NCBI GenBank assembly: GCA_949752795.1
Contig: CATKHW010000562.1
Coordinates: 310,001 to 374,000, forward strand
From: Hyperoodon ampullatus
Lineage: Eukaryota; Chordata; Mammalia; Artiodactyla; Ziphiidae
DNA: 64,000 bases
Reading direction: 5' to 3'
A program made the position numbers and the translations under genes. How positions within the stretch are numbered: position 1 is the stretch's first letter; each line of letters begins with the position of its first letter. The notes under the pieces are model-generated. The model saw only the letters and a list, made by a program, of their open reading frames with translations, did no database searches and was not told the origin of the DNA. Shown here piece after piece: positions 22,671 through 36,577 of the stretch.

Positions 22671-24408
22671 GAAATTCTTAAACAATACCTTCAGGGGTTC
22701 TGATGAAACTTGGAATGACCCTATCTACAACAACAGCTGGATGTGGCATAAGGCTGTTCACTTGGGACTGAGAGGATTGGTGAGATTTGGTGTGAAAATG
22801 CAGACGCTTTAAAGCAATAATGCCTGCCACTGATTCCATGGTTCCCAACTCTCCAGGTAGAAGGGAATATCACTACAGTTATAACTTGTATGGGAAACCT
22901 AGAGAATGGACACCCTCTGATGGTGAAAGGTTTCTAAAACTCTACTAATTTTTTTCTCTCCATGTGCTCCAGCTTGACATTCCAACTCCTTTAATATCAA
23001 TCTCCCAACTTGGAGAGTCAGCCCCTATAACCTCCTGGTTCGCACAGTTGGCACATTGTGCAGAGGATATAAGGGAAGAGGGAGAACCAATGAGAGAGTA
23101 GCTGTAGGCATTTGGACGGCGACATGTCACTCTAATTTCCCGTCACGAAGAAGAATTAACCAAATTCTCAGCCTGCCTCACCCCCATAACTAGTATAGGT
23201 CCTGAAGCAAAATTGTGGGTTTGCGGTCAGCTCACAAAAACACAAGTTGAAAAATGGAGCTCAGGGGCACAGCAATTCACTAACTTGCAGAGTTATACAG
23301 GACTACTCTCTTCCAAAAATCTGTTGAGGAAAAGCCATGAGGCGGACTTGAAAATGAGGGAGATTTGCACGAAACAGATTTAAAGAAGTACATTGGAATC
23401 GCCTTTAAACACAGGAAAAGCATCACAACTTCGACAGTTATGGAATTGTCCATAAAGGGCGCATGCATTTTCTCCTGAGTATATTCAGGAGAAAACGCAT
23501 ACACCCATTTTGGCCAACCAAGCAACCGCACAATGCAAATCTGCACTACAAAGAAGTATCACTTCCCACCAGTCAAAAGGGATATCCGTAAAATGGGTAA
23601 AAACCAGAAAGGCAAGAGGGGCTCTGGAGAACAGGGAGCCTTGTTATGCTGATGGGTGGGATGTAGATTGCCAACAGCCACTCAGGAGGAGTGCATTGTG
23701 TTCCCTAAAAGAATTAAACAACAGAGCTTCACAACCTAAGGCACTTCCAGTCACGGGAATATACTTCGGGAAAATTGAAAATCAATAAGACACAGCCAAC
23801 CCAAAATATAGGGCAGCACTGCTTACAAGAACCTCGACTTCGGGACACCTTAAATATCCCAGGAAAGACAAAAATAGTAAAGAAATTGTGGTACATACGT
23901 ACGATGGAATATCCCTCAGCCATGAAATCAATGTCATAAGGCCAGTAGCAGCATAATGAGTGGATTCATGTACGATGATTCTAACTGAAATAAGTCACAC
24001 AGAAAAAGAAACTTATCATAAGATATCACTTATGAAGGTCTTGTAAACATGACTACACATGAACTGGATTAGGAAAGAGAAGAGTCTCACATTTAGAAAA
24101 CACTCTTATGCCTGCTCAAGAGGAAAGGAGAGGTGGGGTGATGCATAAAACCAGAGTTTGATATTAGCACAGGTACGGTTGCATAATCCAAATACAGAAT
24201 AGACAAGACCTATTCTTTCCTCACTGAATGGGGCTCAACACCCCTATTCCCCACAGAGTAGTATATCTGAATAGTAAGAATCTTAAAACTTATGTATTGA
24301 TATTTCTGCATAAGGTAACCAAGTGTGTCTAGAACGACATAAACACGGCAGTGAGAATCAGCTCAAACCCACTATAAAAATGAATTTCAAACAAAACAAA
24401 TAAAGAGT
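22671..24408. repeat. Satellite monomer 4 (diverged)
   Basis: 1,738 bp. The palindrome at 23446-23518 has a changed left end ('ttgtccataaagg') and a right end 'ttggccaaccaag'. It pairs most closely with monomer 5, sharing 'cataaagggc' and 'acacccattttg'-type changes. Confidence 0.9.
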
Positions 24409-26147
24409 GAAATTCTTACACAATACCTTCAGGGGTTCTGATGAAACTTAGAATAACCCTATCTACAACAACAGCTGGATGTGGCATAAGGCTGGTCACT
24501 TGGGACTGAGAGGATTGGTGAGATTGGGTGAGAAAATGCAGACTGTTTAAAGCAATAATACATGGCACCCATTCCATGGTTCCCAACTCTCCAGGTAGAA
24601 GGGAATATCACTACAGTTATAACATGTATGGGAAACCTAGAGAATGGACACCATCTATTGGTGAAAGGTTTCTAAAACTCTACTAATTTTTTTCTCTCCT
24701 TGTGCACCAGTTTGACATTCCAACTGCTTTAGTATCAATCTCCCAAATTGGAGAGTCAGCACCTTTAACCTCCTGGTTCGCACAGTAGGCACGTTGTGCA
24801 GAAGATATAAGGGAAGAGTGAGAAACAATTAGAGAGTAACTGTAGGCATTTGGATGGCCACATGTCACTCTAAATTCCCGTCACGAAGAAGAATTAACAA
24901 ACTCTGAGCCAGCCCCCCCAATGGAACTAGTATAGGTCCTGAAGCAAAATTGTGGATTAGCAGTCAGCTCACAAAAACGCGAGTTGAAAAATGGAGCTCA
25001 GGGGCACAGCAATTCACTAACTTGCAGAGTTATAAAGGACTACTCTCTTCCAAAAATCTGCTGAGAGAAAGCCAAGAGGGGGACTTGAAAATGAGGCAGA
25101 AGTGCACGAAACAGATTTCCAGAAGTACATTGGAATCGCCTTTAAACAAAGGAAAAGCATCACAACTTCGACAATTATGGAATTTTCCATAAAGGGCACA
25201 TGCGTTTTCTCCTGAATATATTCAGGAGAAAACGCATACGCCCATTTTGACCAACCAAGCAACTGCACAATGCAAATCTGCACTACAAAGAAGTATCACT
25301 TCCAACCGGTCAAAAGGGACATCCGTAAAATGTGTAAAAACAAGAAAGGCAAGACAGGATCTGGAGAAGAGGGAGCCTTGTTATGGGGATGGGTGGGATG
25401 TAAATTGCCAACAGCCAATCTGGAGGAGTGCATTGTGTTCCCAAAAAGAAGTAAACAACAATGCTTCACAACCTAAGGCACTTCCAGTCACAGGAATATA
25501 CCTTGGGAAAATTTAAAATCAATAAGACACAGCCACCCCAAAATTTATGGCAGCACTGCTTACAAGAACCTCGACTTTGGGACACCTTATATATCCCAGG
25601 AAAGACAAAAAGGGTAAAGAAATTGTGGTATATACGTATGATGGAATATCCCTCAGCCATGAAGTCAATGTCATAAGGCCAGTAGCAGAATAATGACGGG
25701 ATTCATGTACGATGATTCTAACTGAAAATATCACACAGAAAAAGAAACTAATCATAAGATATCACTTATGAAGGGTATATAAACATTGCTACACATGGAA
25801 TGAAATAGGAAAGGGAACAGAGTCTCATATTTAGAAAACAGTCTTATGCATGCTTAAGGGGAAAGCAGAGGTGGGGTGATGAATAAAACCAGAGTTTGAT
25901 ATTAGCACAGGTACGGTTCCATAATCCAAATACAGAATAGACAAGACCTACACCTTCCTCAGTGAAAGGGACTCAAAACCCCATATTTCCCGCAGAGGAA
26001 TATATCTGACTAGTAAGAATCTTAAAACCTATGTATTGATATGTCTCCATAAGGGAATCAAGTGTGTCTAGACTGGCATAAACATGGCAGCGAGAATCAG
26101 CTCAAACCCACTATAAAAAGGAATTTCAAAAACAAAACAAAAAAACT
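24409..26147. repeat. Satellite monomer 5 (diverged)
   Basis: 1,739 bp. The palindrome at 25183-25255 has the degenerate left end 'ttttccataaagggc' and the right end 'ttgaccaaccaag'. It is the last monomer of the older group. Confidence 0.9.
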
Positions 26148-27884
26148 GGGAAATTCTTTACAATTCCTTCAGGGTCTCTGATGAAACATGGAATGACCGT
26201 ATCTACAACGACAGCTGGATGTGGCATAAGGCTGGACACTTGGGACTGAGAGGATTGGTGAGATTGGGTGAGCAAATGCAGACCCTTTAAAGCAATAATG
26301 CATGGCACACATTCCATGGGTCCCAACTCTCCAGGTTGAAGGGAATATTACTACAGTTATAACATGTACGGGAAACCTAGAGAACGGACACACTGTGAAT
26401 ACGAAAGGTTTCTAAAACTCAACCAATAGTCCCTCTCCTGGTGCTCCAGTTTGACTTTCCATCTGCTTTACTATCAATCTCCCAACTTGGAGAGACAGTC
26501 CCTTTAACCTCCTGGTTCTCACAGGTTTCCAATTTGGCAGAGGATGAAAGGGAAGAGGGAGAACCAATGAGAGAGTAGCTGTTAGGCATTTGGACGGGAA
26601 CATGTCACTCTAATTTCCCAGCCGGAAGAAGAATTAACCAAAGTCTCAGCCACCCACCGGGAACCAGTATAGGTTCTGAGCCAAAATTTTTGACTTGCAG
26701 TCAGCTCACAAAAAAGACTTGAAAAATGGAGCTCAGGGGCACAGCAATTCACAAACTGGCCTGTAATAAAGGACAACTATCGTTCTAAAATCTGTTGAGG
26801 GAGGAATAAGAACCGGACTTGAAAGCGAGGCAGAATAGGAAGAAACAGATTTCAAGATGTACGTTGGCATCGGCATTAAAGCACAGGAAGAGGGGCACAA
26901 CTTCGACAATGATGCACTTGGCCAAAAAGGGTGTATGCGTTTTGTCCTGAATATATTCAGGAGAAAACGCATATGCCCTTTTTGGCCAAGCAAGCAAGCG
27001 GGCAATGCAAATCTGCACTACAAAGAAGTATCACTTCCCACCGGTCAAAAGGGACATCCACAAAATGTGTAAAAACCAGAAAGGCAAGAAAGGTCCTGGA
27101 GAACAGGGAGCCTTGATATGCTGATGGGCAGGATGTAAATAGCCAACTGCCTCTCTGCAGGAGTACATTGTGTTCCCTAAAACAAGTAAAGAACAGAGCT
27201 ACAGAGCCGAGGGCACTTCCAGTATTGGGAATATACCTTTGGTAAACCGAAAATCAATAAGACAGAGCCACCCCAAAATTTAGGGCTGCACTGCTTACAA
27301 GGACCTCAACTTGGGTGCACCTTAAATATCCCAGGAAATATAAACATGGTTCAAAAAATTGTGGTACTTACGTACGATGGAATATCCCTCAGCCATGAAA
27401 TCAATGTCATAAGACCAGTAGCAGCAAAATGGGTGGATTCAGGTACGATGATTCTAAGAGAAATAAGTCACACAGAAAAAGAAACTTATCATAAGATATC
27501 ACTTATGAAGATCCTGTAAACATGGCTACACTTGAACTGAGTTAGGAAAGAGAACAGTGTCTCACATTTAGAAAACCCTCTTATGCCTGCTTAAGGGGGA
27601 AGGAGAGGTGGGGTGATGCATAAAACCAGAGTTTGATATAAGCACAGGTACCGTTCCAAAAACCAACTATGGAATAGACAAGACCTACACCTTCCTCAGT
27701 GAAAGGGACTCAAAACCCCATATTTCCCGCAGAGGAATATATCTGACTAGTAAGAATCTTAAAACCTATATACTGATGTGTCTCCGTAAGGGAATCAAGT
27801 GTGTCTAGACTGGCATAAACATGGAAGCGAGAATCAGCTCAAACCCACTATAAAAAGGAATATCAAAAACAAAACAAAAAAACA
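26148..27884. repeat. Satellite monomer 6 (transitional)
   Basis: 1,737 bp. The first monomer of the homogenised type. The palindrome at 26917-26990 is nearly complete, with a few mismatched pairs (gtgtatgcg against cgcatatgc; gttttgtcc). Confidence 0.92.
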
Positions 27885-28654
27885 GGGAAATTCTTTACAA
27901 TTCCTTCAGGGTCTCTGATGAAACCTGGAATGACCCTATCTACAATGACAGCGGGATGTGGCATAAGGAGGGACACTTGGGACTGAGATGATTCGTGAGA
28001 TTGGGTGAGCAAATGCAGACCCTTTAAAGCAATAATGCATGGCACCCATTCCATGGGTCCCAACTCTCCAGGTTGAAGGGAATATTACTACTGTTATAAC
28101 ATGTAAGGGAAACCTAGAGAACGGACACACTGTGAATACGAAAGGTTTCTCAAACTCAACGAATAGTCCCTCTCCTGGTGCTCCGGTTTGACTTTCCATC
28201 TGCTTTACTATCAATCTCCCAACTTGGAGAGACAGCCCCTTTAACCTCCTGGTTCGCACAGGTTGCCAATTTGGCAGAGGATGAAAGGGAAGAGGGAGAA
28301 CCAATGAGAGAGTAGCTGTTAGGCATTTGGACGGCCACATATCACTCTAACTTCCCGGCAGGAAGAAGAATTAACCAAAGTCTCAGCAACCCACCGGGAA
28401 CCAGTATATGTCCTGAACCAAAATTTTGGACTTGCGGTCAGCTCACCAAAAACGAGTTGAAAAATGGAGCTCAGGGGCACAGCAATTCACAAACTGGCCG
28501 AGTATAAAGGACAACTATCATCCAAAAATCTGATGAGGGAAGGCAACGAGGCAGACTTGAAAGCGAGGCAGAAGAGCAGGAAACTGATTTCAAGAGGTAC
28601 GTTGGAATCAGCTTTAAAGCACAGGAAGAGGGGCACAACTTCGACAGTGATGCA
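27885..28654. other. Unidentified ~770-bp part of the satellite monomer (reference copy)
   Basis: This part follows the L1 A-rich tract of the previous monomer. It contains 'cacccattccatgggtcc' (28045-28062), 'caacttggagagacagcccc' (near 28220) and 'gagctcaggggcacagcaat' (near 28468). I do not match it to L1 ORF2 or 3' UTR text. It may be an older decayed transposon or further L1 sequence that I cannot recognise. No CENP-B box of canonical form was seen. Confidence 0.6.
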
Positions 28655-28728
28655 CTTGGCCAAAAAGGGCGTATGCGTTTTCTCCTGAATATATTCAGGA
28701 GAAAACGCATACGCCCTTTTTGGCCAAG
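28655..28728. repeat. 74-bp perfect palindrome, mariner MITE-like (reference copy)
   Basis: The left arm (28655-28691) begins cttggccaaaaagggcg and the right arm (28692-28728) ends cgccctttttggccaag. All 37 pairs match with no loop beyond the central tata. The outer ttggccaaaaag resembles the terminal inverted repeat of cetartiodactyl mariner MITEs as I remember it, and older monomers end in ttggccaacca, closer still. It lies 9-10 bp upstream of the L1-derived part. A counterpart is present in all 27 monomers. Confidence 0.85.
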
Positions 28729-28737
28729 CAAGCAAGC

Positions 28738-29622
28738 GGGCAATGCAAATCTGCACTACAAAGAAGTATCACTTCCCACCGGTCAAAAGGGACATCCACA
28801 AAATGTGTAAAAACCAGAAAGGCAAGACAGGCCCTGGAGAACAGGGAGCCTTGTTATGCTGACGGGCGGGATGTAAATTGCCAACTGCCTTTCTGGAGGA
28901 GTGCATTGTGTTCCCTAAAACAAGTAAAGAACAGAGCTACAGAGCCAAGGGCAATTCCAGTCTAGGGAATATACCTTGGGAAAACTGAAAATTAATAAGA
29001 GAGAGCCACCCCAAAATTTAGGGCTGCACTGCTTACAAGGACCTCAACTTGGGTACACCTTAAATATCCCAGGAAATATAAAAATGGTTCAAAAAATTGT
29101 GGTACTTACGTACGATGGAATATCCCTCAGCCATGAAATCAATGTCATAAGACCAGTAGCAGCAAAATGGGTGGATTCAGGTACGATGATTCTAAGTGAA
29201 ATAAGTCACAGAGAAAAAGAAACTTATCATAAGATATCACTTATGAAGATCCTGTAAACATGGCTACACTTGAACCGAGTTAGGAAAGAGAACAGTGTCT
29301 CACATTTAGAAAACACTCTTATGCCTGCTTAAGGGGGAAGGAGAGGTGGGGTGATGCATAAAACCAGAGTTTGATATAAGCACAGGTACCGTTCCAAAAA
29401 CCAACTATGGAATAAACAAGACCGACACCTTCCTCAGTGAAAGGGACTCAAAACCCCATATTTCCCGCAGAGGAATATATCTGACTAGTAAGAATCTTAA
29501 AACGTATATATTGATATGTCTCCGTAAGGGAATCAAGTGTGTCTAGACTGGCATAAACATGGCAGAGAGAATCAGCAGAAACCCACTATAAAAAGGAATT
29601 TCAAAAACAAAACAAAAAAACT
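28738..29622 (+). mobile_element. L1-derived half of the satellite monomer (reference copy)
   Basis: Parallel to the L1 fragment at 1527 onwards: 'gcaatgcaaatctgcactac' against 'gaaatgcaaatcaaaacta', then 'tatcacttcccaccggtcaa' against tatcacctcacacctgttag, then 'ggatgtaaattgccaa' against ggaaatgtaaattgatac, 'tggaatatccctcagccatg' against tggaatattactcagccata, and a 3' UTR ending in an A-rich tract. Stops and indels abound, so it is not coding. Confidence 0.9.
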
Positions 29623-31361
29623 GGGAAGTTCTTTACAATTCCTTAAGGGTATCTGATGAAACCTGGAATGACCCTATCTACAATGACACCTGGATGTGGC
29701 ATAAGGAGGGACACTTGGGACTGAGACGATAGGTGAGATTGGGTGAGCAAATGCAGACCCTTTAAAGCACAGATGCCTGGCACCCATTCCATGGGTCCCA
29801 ACTCTCCAGGTTGAAGGGAATATTACTACAGTTATAACATGTACGGGAAACCTAGAGAACGGACACACTGTGAATACGAAAGGTTTCTAAAACTCAACGA
29901 ATAGTCCCTCTCCTGGTGCTCCGGTTTGACTTTCCATCTGCTTTACTATCAATCTCCCAACTTGGAGAGACAGCCCCTTTTACCTCCTGGTTCGCGCAGG
30001 TTTCCAGTTTGGCAGAAGATGAAAGGGAAGAGGGAGAACCAATGAGAGAGTAGCTGTTAGGCATTTCGACGGGCACATATCACTGTAATTTCCAGGCAGT
30101 AAGAAGAATTAAACAAAGTCTCAGACACCCACGGGGAACCAGTATAGGTCCTGAACCAAAATTTTGGACTTGCGGTCAGCTAACCAAAAACGAGTTGAAA
30201 AATGGAGCTCAGGGGCACAGCAATTCACAAACTGGCCGACTAATAAAGGACAACTATCGTCCAAAAATCTGTTGAGGGAAGGCAACGAGGCGGACTTGAA
30301 AGCGAGGCAGAATAGCAGGAAACAGATTTCAAGAGGTACGTTGGAATCACCTTTAAAGCACAGGAAGAGGGGCACAACTTCGACAATGATGCAGTTGGCC
30401 AAAAAGGGCGTATGCGTTTTCTCCTGAATATATTCAGGAGAAAACGCATACGCCCTTTTTGGCCAAGCAAGCAAGCGGGCAATGCAAATCTGCACTACAA
30501 AGAAGTATCACTTCCCACCGGTCAAAAGGGACATCCACAAAATGTGTAAAAACCAGAAAGGCAAGACAGGCCCTGGAGAACAGGGAGCCTTGTTATGCTG
30601 ATGGGCGGGATGTAAATTGCCAACTGCCTCTCTGGAGGAGTGCATTGTGTTCCCTAAAACAAGTAAACAACAGAGCTACAGAGCCAAGGGCAGTTCCAGT
30701 CTAGGGAATATACCATAGTAAACCTGAAAATCAATAAGACAGAGCCACCCTAAAATTTAGGGCTGCACTGCTTACAAGGACCTCAACTTGGGTACACCTT
30801 AAATATCCCAGGAAATATAAAAATGGTTCCAAAAATTGTGGTACTTACGTACGATGGAATATCCCTCAGCCATGAAATCAATGTCATAAGACCAGTAGCA
30901 GCAAAATGGGTGGATTCAGGTACGATGATTCTAAGTGAAATAAGTCACACAGAAAAAGAAACTTATCATAAGATATCACTTATGAAGATCCTGTAAACAT
31001 GGCTACACTTGAACTGAGTTAGGAAAGAGAACAGTGTCTCACAATTAGAAAACACTCTTATGCCTGCTTAAGGGGGAAGGAGAGGTGGGATGATGCATAA
31101 AACCAGAGTTTGATATAAGCACAGGTACCGTTCCAAAAACCAACTATGGAATAGACAAGACCTACACCTTCCTCACTGAAAGGGACTCAAAACACCATAT
31201 TTCCCGCAGAGGAATATATCTGACTAGTAAGAATCTTAAAACCTATGTATTGATATGTCACCGTAAGGGAATCAAGTGTGTCTAGACAGGCATAAACATG
31301 GCAGCGAGAATCAGCTCAAACCCACTATAAAAGGGAATTTCAAAAACAACACAAAAAAACT
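29623..31361. repeat. Satellite monomer 8
   Basis: 1,739 bp. The palindrome is perfect over 72 bp (30395-30466), the outermost pair being lost through a left-flank c-to-g change. Confidence 0.95.
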
Positions 31362-33102
31362 GGGAAATTCTTTACAATTCCTTCAGGGTCTCTGATGAAA
31401 CCTGGAATGACCCTATCTACAACGACAGCTGGATGTGGCATAAGGCTGGACACTTGGGACTGAGATGATTGGTGAGATTGGGTGAGCAAATGCAGACCCT
31501 TTAAAGCACAAATGCTTGGCACCCATTCCATGGGTCCCAACTCTCCAGGTTGAAGGGAATATTACTACAGCTATAACATGTACGGGAAACCTAGAGAACG
31601 GACACACTGTGAATACGAAAGGTTTCTAAAACTCAACGAATAGTCCCTCTCCTGGTGCTCCGGTTTGACTTTCCATCTGCTTTACTATCAACCTCCCAAC
31701 TTGCAGAGACAGCCCCTTTAACCTCCTGGTTCGCACAGGTTGCCAAATTGTCAGAGGATGAAAGGGAAGAGGGAGAACCAATGAGAGAGTAGCTGTTAGG
31801 CATTTGGACGGGCACATATCACTGTAATTTCCCGGCAGGAAGAAGAATTAACCAAAGTCTCAGCCACCCACCGGGAACCAGTATAGGTCCTGAACCAAAA
31901 TTTTGGACTTGCGGTCAGCTCACCAAAAACGAGTTGAAAAATGGAGCTCAGGGGCACAGCAATTCACAAACTGGCCGAGTAATAAAGGACAACTATCGTC
32001 CAAAAATCTGTTGAGGGAAGGCAACGAGGCGGACTTGAAAGCGAGGCAGAATAGCAGGAAACAGATTTCAAGAGGTACGTTGGAATCGCCTTTAAAGCAC
32101 AGGAAGAGGGGCCCAAATTCGACAATGATGCACTTGGCCAAAAAGGGCGTATGCGTTTTCTCCTGAATATATTCAGTAGAAAACGCATACGCCCTTTTTG
32201 GCCAAGCAAGCAAGTGGGCAATGCAAATCTGCACTACAAAGAAGTATCACTTCCCACCAGTCAAAAGGGACATCCACAAAATGTGTAAAAACCAGAAAGG
32301 CAAGACAGGCCCTGGAGAACAGGGAGCCTTGTTATGCTGATGGGCGGGATGTAAATTGCCAACTGCCTCTCTGGAGGAGTACATTGTGTTCCATAAAACA
32401 AGTAAAGAACAGAGCTACAGTGCCAAGGGCACTTCCAGTCTATGGAATATACCTTGGGAAAACTGAAAATCAATAAGACAGAGCCACCCCAAAATTTAGG
32501 GCTGCACTGCTTACAAGGACCTCAACTTGGGTACACCTTAAATATCCCAGGAAATATAAAAATGGTTCAAAAAATTGTGGTAATTACGTACGATGGAATA
32601 TCCCTCAGCCATGAAATCAATGTCATAAGACCAGTAGCAGCAAAATGGGTGGATTCAGTTACGATGATTCTAAGTGAAATAAGTCACACAGAAAAAGAAA
32701 CTTATCATAAGATATCACTTATGAAGATCCTGTAAACATGGCTACACTTGAACTGAGTTAGGAAAGAGAACAGTGTCTCAAATTTAGAAAACACTCTTTT
32801 GCCTGCTTAAGGGGGAAGGAGAGGTGGGGTGATGCATAAAACCAGAGTTTGATATAAGCACAGGTACCGTTCCAAAAACCAACTATGGAATAGACAAGAC
32901 CTACACCTTCCTCAGTGAAAGGGACTCAAAACACCATATTTCCCGCAGAGGAATATATCTGACTAGTAAGAATCTTAAAACCTATGTATTGATATGTCTC
33001 CGTAAGGGAATCAAGTGTGTCTAGACTGGCATAAACATGGCAGCGAGAATCAGCTCAAACCCACTATAAAAAGGAATTTCAAAAACAAAAACCAAAAAAA
33101 CT
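31362..33102. repeat. Satellite monomer 9
   Basis: 1,741 bp. The palindrome at 32133-32206 has one mismatched pair in the stem near the centre (attcagtaga). Confidence 0.95.
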
Positions 33103-34840
33103 GGGAAATTCTTTACAATTCCTTCAGGGTCTCTGATGAAACCTGGAATGACCGTATCTACAATGACAGCTGGATGTGGCATAAGGCTGGACACTTGGGA
33201 CTGAGAAGATTGGTGAGATTGGGTGAGCAAATGCAGACCCTTTAAAGCACAAATGCCTGGCACCCATTCCATGGGTCCCACTCTCCAGGTTGAAGGGAAT
33301 ATTACTACAGCTATAACATGTACAGGAAACCTAGAGAACGGACACACTGTGAATACGAAAGGTTTCTAAAACTCAACGAATATTCCCTCTCCTGGTGCTC
33401 CGGTTTGACTTTCCATCTGCTTTACTATCAAACTCCCAACATGGAGTGACAGCCCCTTTAACCTCCTGGTTCGCTCAGGTTTCCAATTTGGCAGAGGATG
33501 AAAGGGAAGAGGGAGAACCAATGAGAGAGTAGCTGTTAGGCATTTGGACGGGCACATATCACTGTAATTTCCCAGCAGGAAGAAGAATTAACCAAAGTCT
33601 CAGCCACCCACCGGGAACCAGTATAGGTCCTGAACCAAAATTTTGGACTTGCGGTCAGCTCACCAAAAACGAGTTGAAAAATGGAGCTCAGGGGCACAGC
33701 AATTCACAAACTGGCCGAGTAATAAAGGACAACTATCGTCCAAAAATCTGTTGAGGGAAGGCAACGAGGCGGACTTGAAAGCGAGGCAGAATAGCAGGAA
33801 ACAGATTTCAAGAGGTACGTTGGAATCGCCTTTAAAGCACAGGAAGAGGGGCACAACTTCAACAATGATGCACTTGGCCAAAAAGGGCGTATGCGTTTTC
33901 TCCTGAATATATTCAGGAGAAAACGCATACGCCCTTTTTGGCCAAGCAAGCAAGCGGGCAATGCAAATCTGCACTACAAAGAAGTATCACTTCCCACCGG
34001 TCAAAAGGGACATCCACAAAATGTGTAAAAACCAGAAAGGCAAGACAGGCATTGGAGAACAGGGAGCCTTGTTATGCTGATGGGCGGAATGTAAATTGCC
34101 AACTGCCTCTCTGGAGGAGTGCATTGTGTTCCCTAAAACAAGTAAACAACAGAGCTACAGAGCCAACGGCACTTCCAGTCTACGGAATATACCTTGGGAA
34201 AACTGAAAATCAATAAGACAGAGCCACCCCAAAATTTAGGGCTGCACTGCTTACAAGGACCTCAACTTGGGTACAACTTAAATATCCCAGGAAATATAAA
34301 AATGGTTCAAAAAATTGTGGTACTTACGTACGATGGAATATCCCTCAGCCATGAAATCAATGTCATAAGACCAGTAGCAGCAAAATGGTTGGATTCAGAT
34401 ACGATGATTCTAAGTGAAATAAGTCACACAGAAAAAGAAACTTATCATAAGATATCACTTATGTAGATCCTGTAAACATGGCTACACTTGAACTGAGTTA
34501 GGAAAGAGAACAGTGTCTCACATTTAGAAAACTGTCTTATGCCTGCTTAAGGGGGAAGGAGAGGTGGGGTGATGCATAAAACCAGAGTTTGATATAAGCA
34601 CAGGTACCGTTCCAAAAACCAACTATGGAATAGACAAGACCTACACCTTCCTCAGTGAAAGGGACTCAAAACACCATATTTCCCACAGAGGAATATATCT
34701 GACTAGTAAGAATCTTAAAACCTATGTATTGATATGTCTCCGTAAGGGAATCAAGTGTGTCTACACTGGCATAAACATGGCAGCGAGAATCAGCTCAAAC
34801 CCACTATAAAAAGGAAATTCAAAAACAAAACAAAAAAACT
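33103..34840. repeat. Satellite monomer 10
   Basis: 1,738 bp with a perfect 74-bp palindrome at 33873-33946. Confidence 0.95.
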
Positions 34841-36577
34841 GGAAAATTCTTTACAATTCCTTCAGGGTCTCTGATGAAACCTGGAATGAGCCTATCTACA
34901 ATGACAGCTGGATGTGGCATAAGGCTGGACACTTGGGACTGAGAGGATTGGTGAGATTGGGTGAGCAAATGCAGACACTTTAAAGCAATAATGCATGGCA
35001 CCCATTCCATGGGTCCCAACTCTCCAGGTTTAAGGGAATATTAGTACAGTTATAACATGTACGGGAAACCTAGAGAACGGACACACTGTGAATACGAAAG
35101 GTTTCTAAAACTCAACGAATAGTCCCTCTCCTGGTGCTCCGGTTTGACTTTCCATCGGCTTTACTATCAATCTCCCAACTTGGAGAGACAGCCCCTTTAA
35201 CCTCCTGGTTCGTGCAGGTTTCCAATTTGGCAGAGGATGAAAGGGAATAGGGAGAACCAATGAGAGAGTAGCTGTTAGGCATTTGGACGGGCACATATCA
35301 CAGTAATTTCCAGCAGGAAGAAGAATTAACCAAAGTCTCAGCCACCCACCGGAAACCAGTATAGGTCCTGAACCAAAATTTGGACTTGCAGTCAGCTCAC
35401 CAAAAACGAGTTGAAAAATGGAGCTCAGGGGCACAGCAATTCACAAACTGGCCGAGTAATAAAGGACAACTATCGTACAAAAATCTGTTGAGGGAAGGCA
35501 ACGAGGCGGACTAGAAAGTGAGGCAGAAGAGCAGGAAGCAGATTTCAAGAGGTACGTTGGAATCGCCTTTAAAGCACAGGAAGACAGGCACAATTTCGAC
35601 AATGATGCACTTAGCCAAAAAGTGCGTATGCGTTTTCTCCTGAATATATTCAGGAGAAAACGCATACGCCCTTTCTGGCCAAGCAAGCAAGCGGGAAATG
35701 CAAATCTGCACTACAAAGAAGTATCACTTCCCACCGGTCAAAAGGGACATCCACAAAATGTGTAAAAACCAGAAAGGCAAGACAGGACGTGGAGAACAGG
35801 GAGCCTTGTTATGCTGATGGGCCGGATGTAAATTGGCAACTGCCTCTCCGGAGGAGTACATTATGTTCCCTAAAACAAGTAAACAACAGAGCTACAGAGC
35901 CAAGGGCACTTCCAGTCTACGGAATATACCTTGGGAAAACTGAAAATGAATAAGACAGAGCCACCCCAAAATTTAGGGCTGCACTGCTTACAAGGACCTC
36001 AACTTGGGTACACCTTAAATATCCCAGGAAATATAAAAATGGTTCAAAAAATTTTGGTACTTACGTACGATGGAATATCCCTCAGCCATGAAATCAATGT
36101 CATAAGACCAGTAGCAGCAAAATGGGTGGATTCAGGTACGATGATTCTAAGTGAAATAAGTCACACAGAAAAAGAAACTTATCATAAGATATCACTTATG
36201 AAGATCCTGTAAACATGAATACGCTTGAACTGAGTTAGGAAAAAGAACAGTGTCTCACATTTAGAAAACACTCTTATGCCTGCTTAAGGGGGAAGGAGAG
36301 GTGAGGTGACGCATAAAACAAGTGTTTGATATAAGCACAGGTACTGTTCCAAAAACCAACTATGGAATAGACAAGACCTACAGCTTCCTCAGTGAAAGAG
36401 ACTCAAAACCCCATATTTCCCGCAGAGGAATATATCTGACTAGTAAGAATCTTAAAACCTATGGATTGATATGTCTCTGTAAGGGAATCAAGTGTGTCTA
36501 GACTGGCCTAAACATGGCAGCGAGAATCAGCTCAAACCCACTATAAAAAGGAATTTCAAAAACAAAACAAAAAAACT
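34841..36577. repeat. Satellite monomer 11
   Basis: 1,737 bp. The palindrome at 35610-35683 has three mismatched pairs (ttagcc, agtgcg, and ctttctgg on the right). Confidence 0.95.

Larger units (their letters stand above)
27885..29622. repeat. Satellite monomer 7 (reference monomer)
   Basis: 1,738 bp with all three parts intact, so I use it as the reference for the monomer plan: unidentified part 27885-28654, palindrome 28655-28728, L1-derived part 28738-29622. Confidence 0.95.

Noticed and set aside
28655..28728. Palindrome as a bacterial terminator or as a sequencing fold-back artefact
   Set aside because: It recurs in 27 monomers with independent substitutions and indels, which an artefact would not produce. 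The context is not bacterial.
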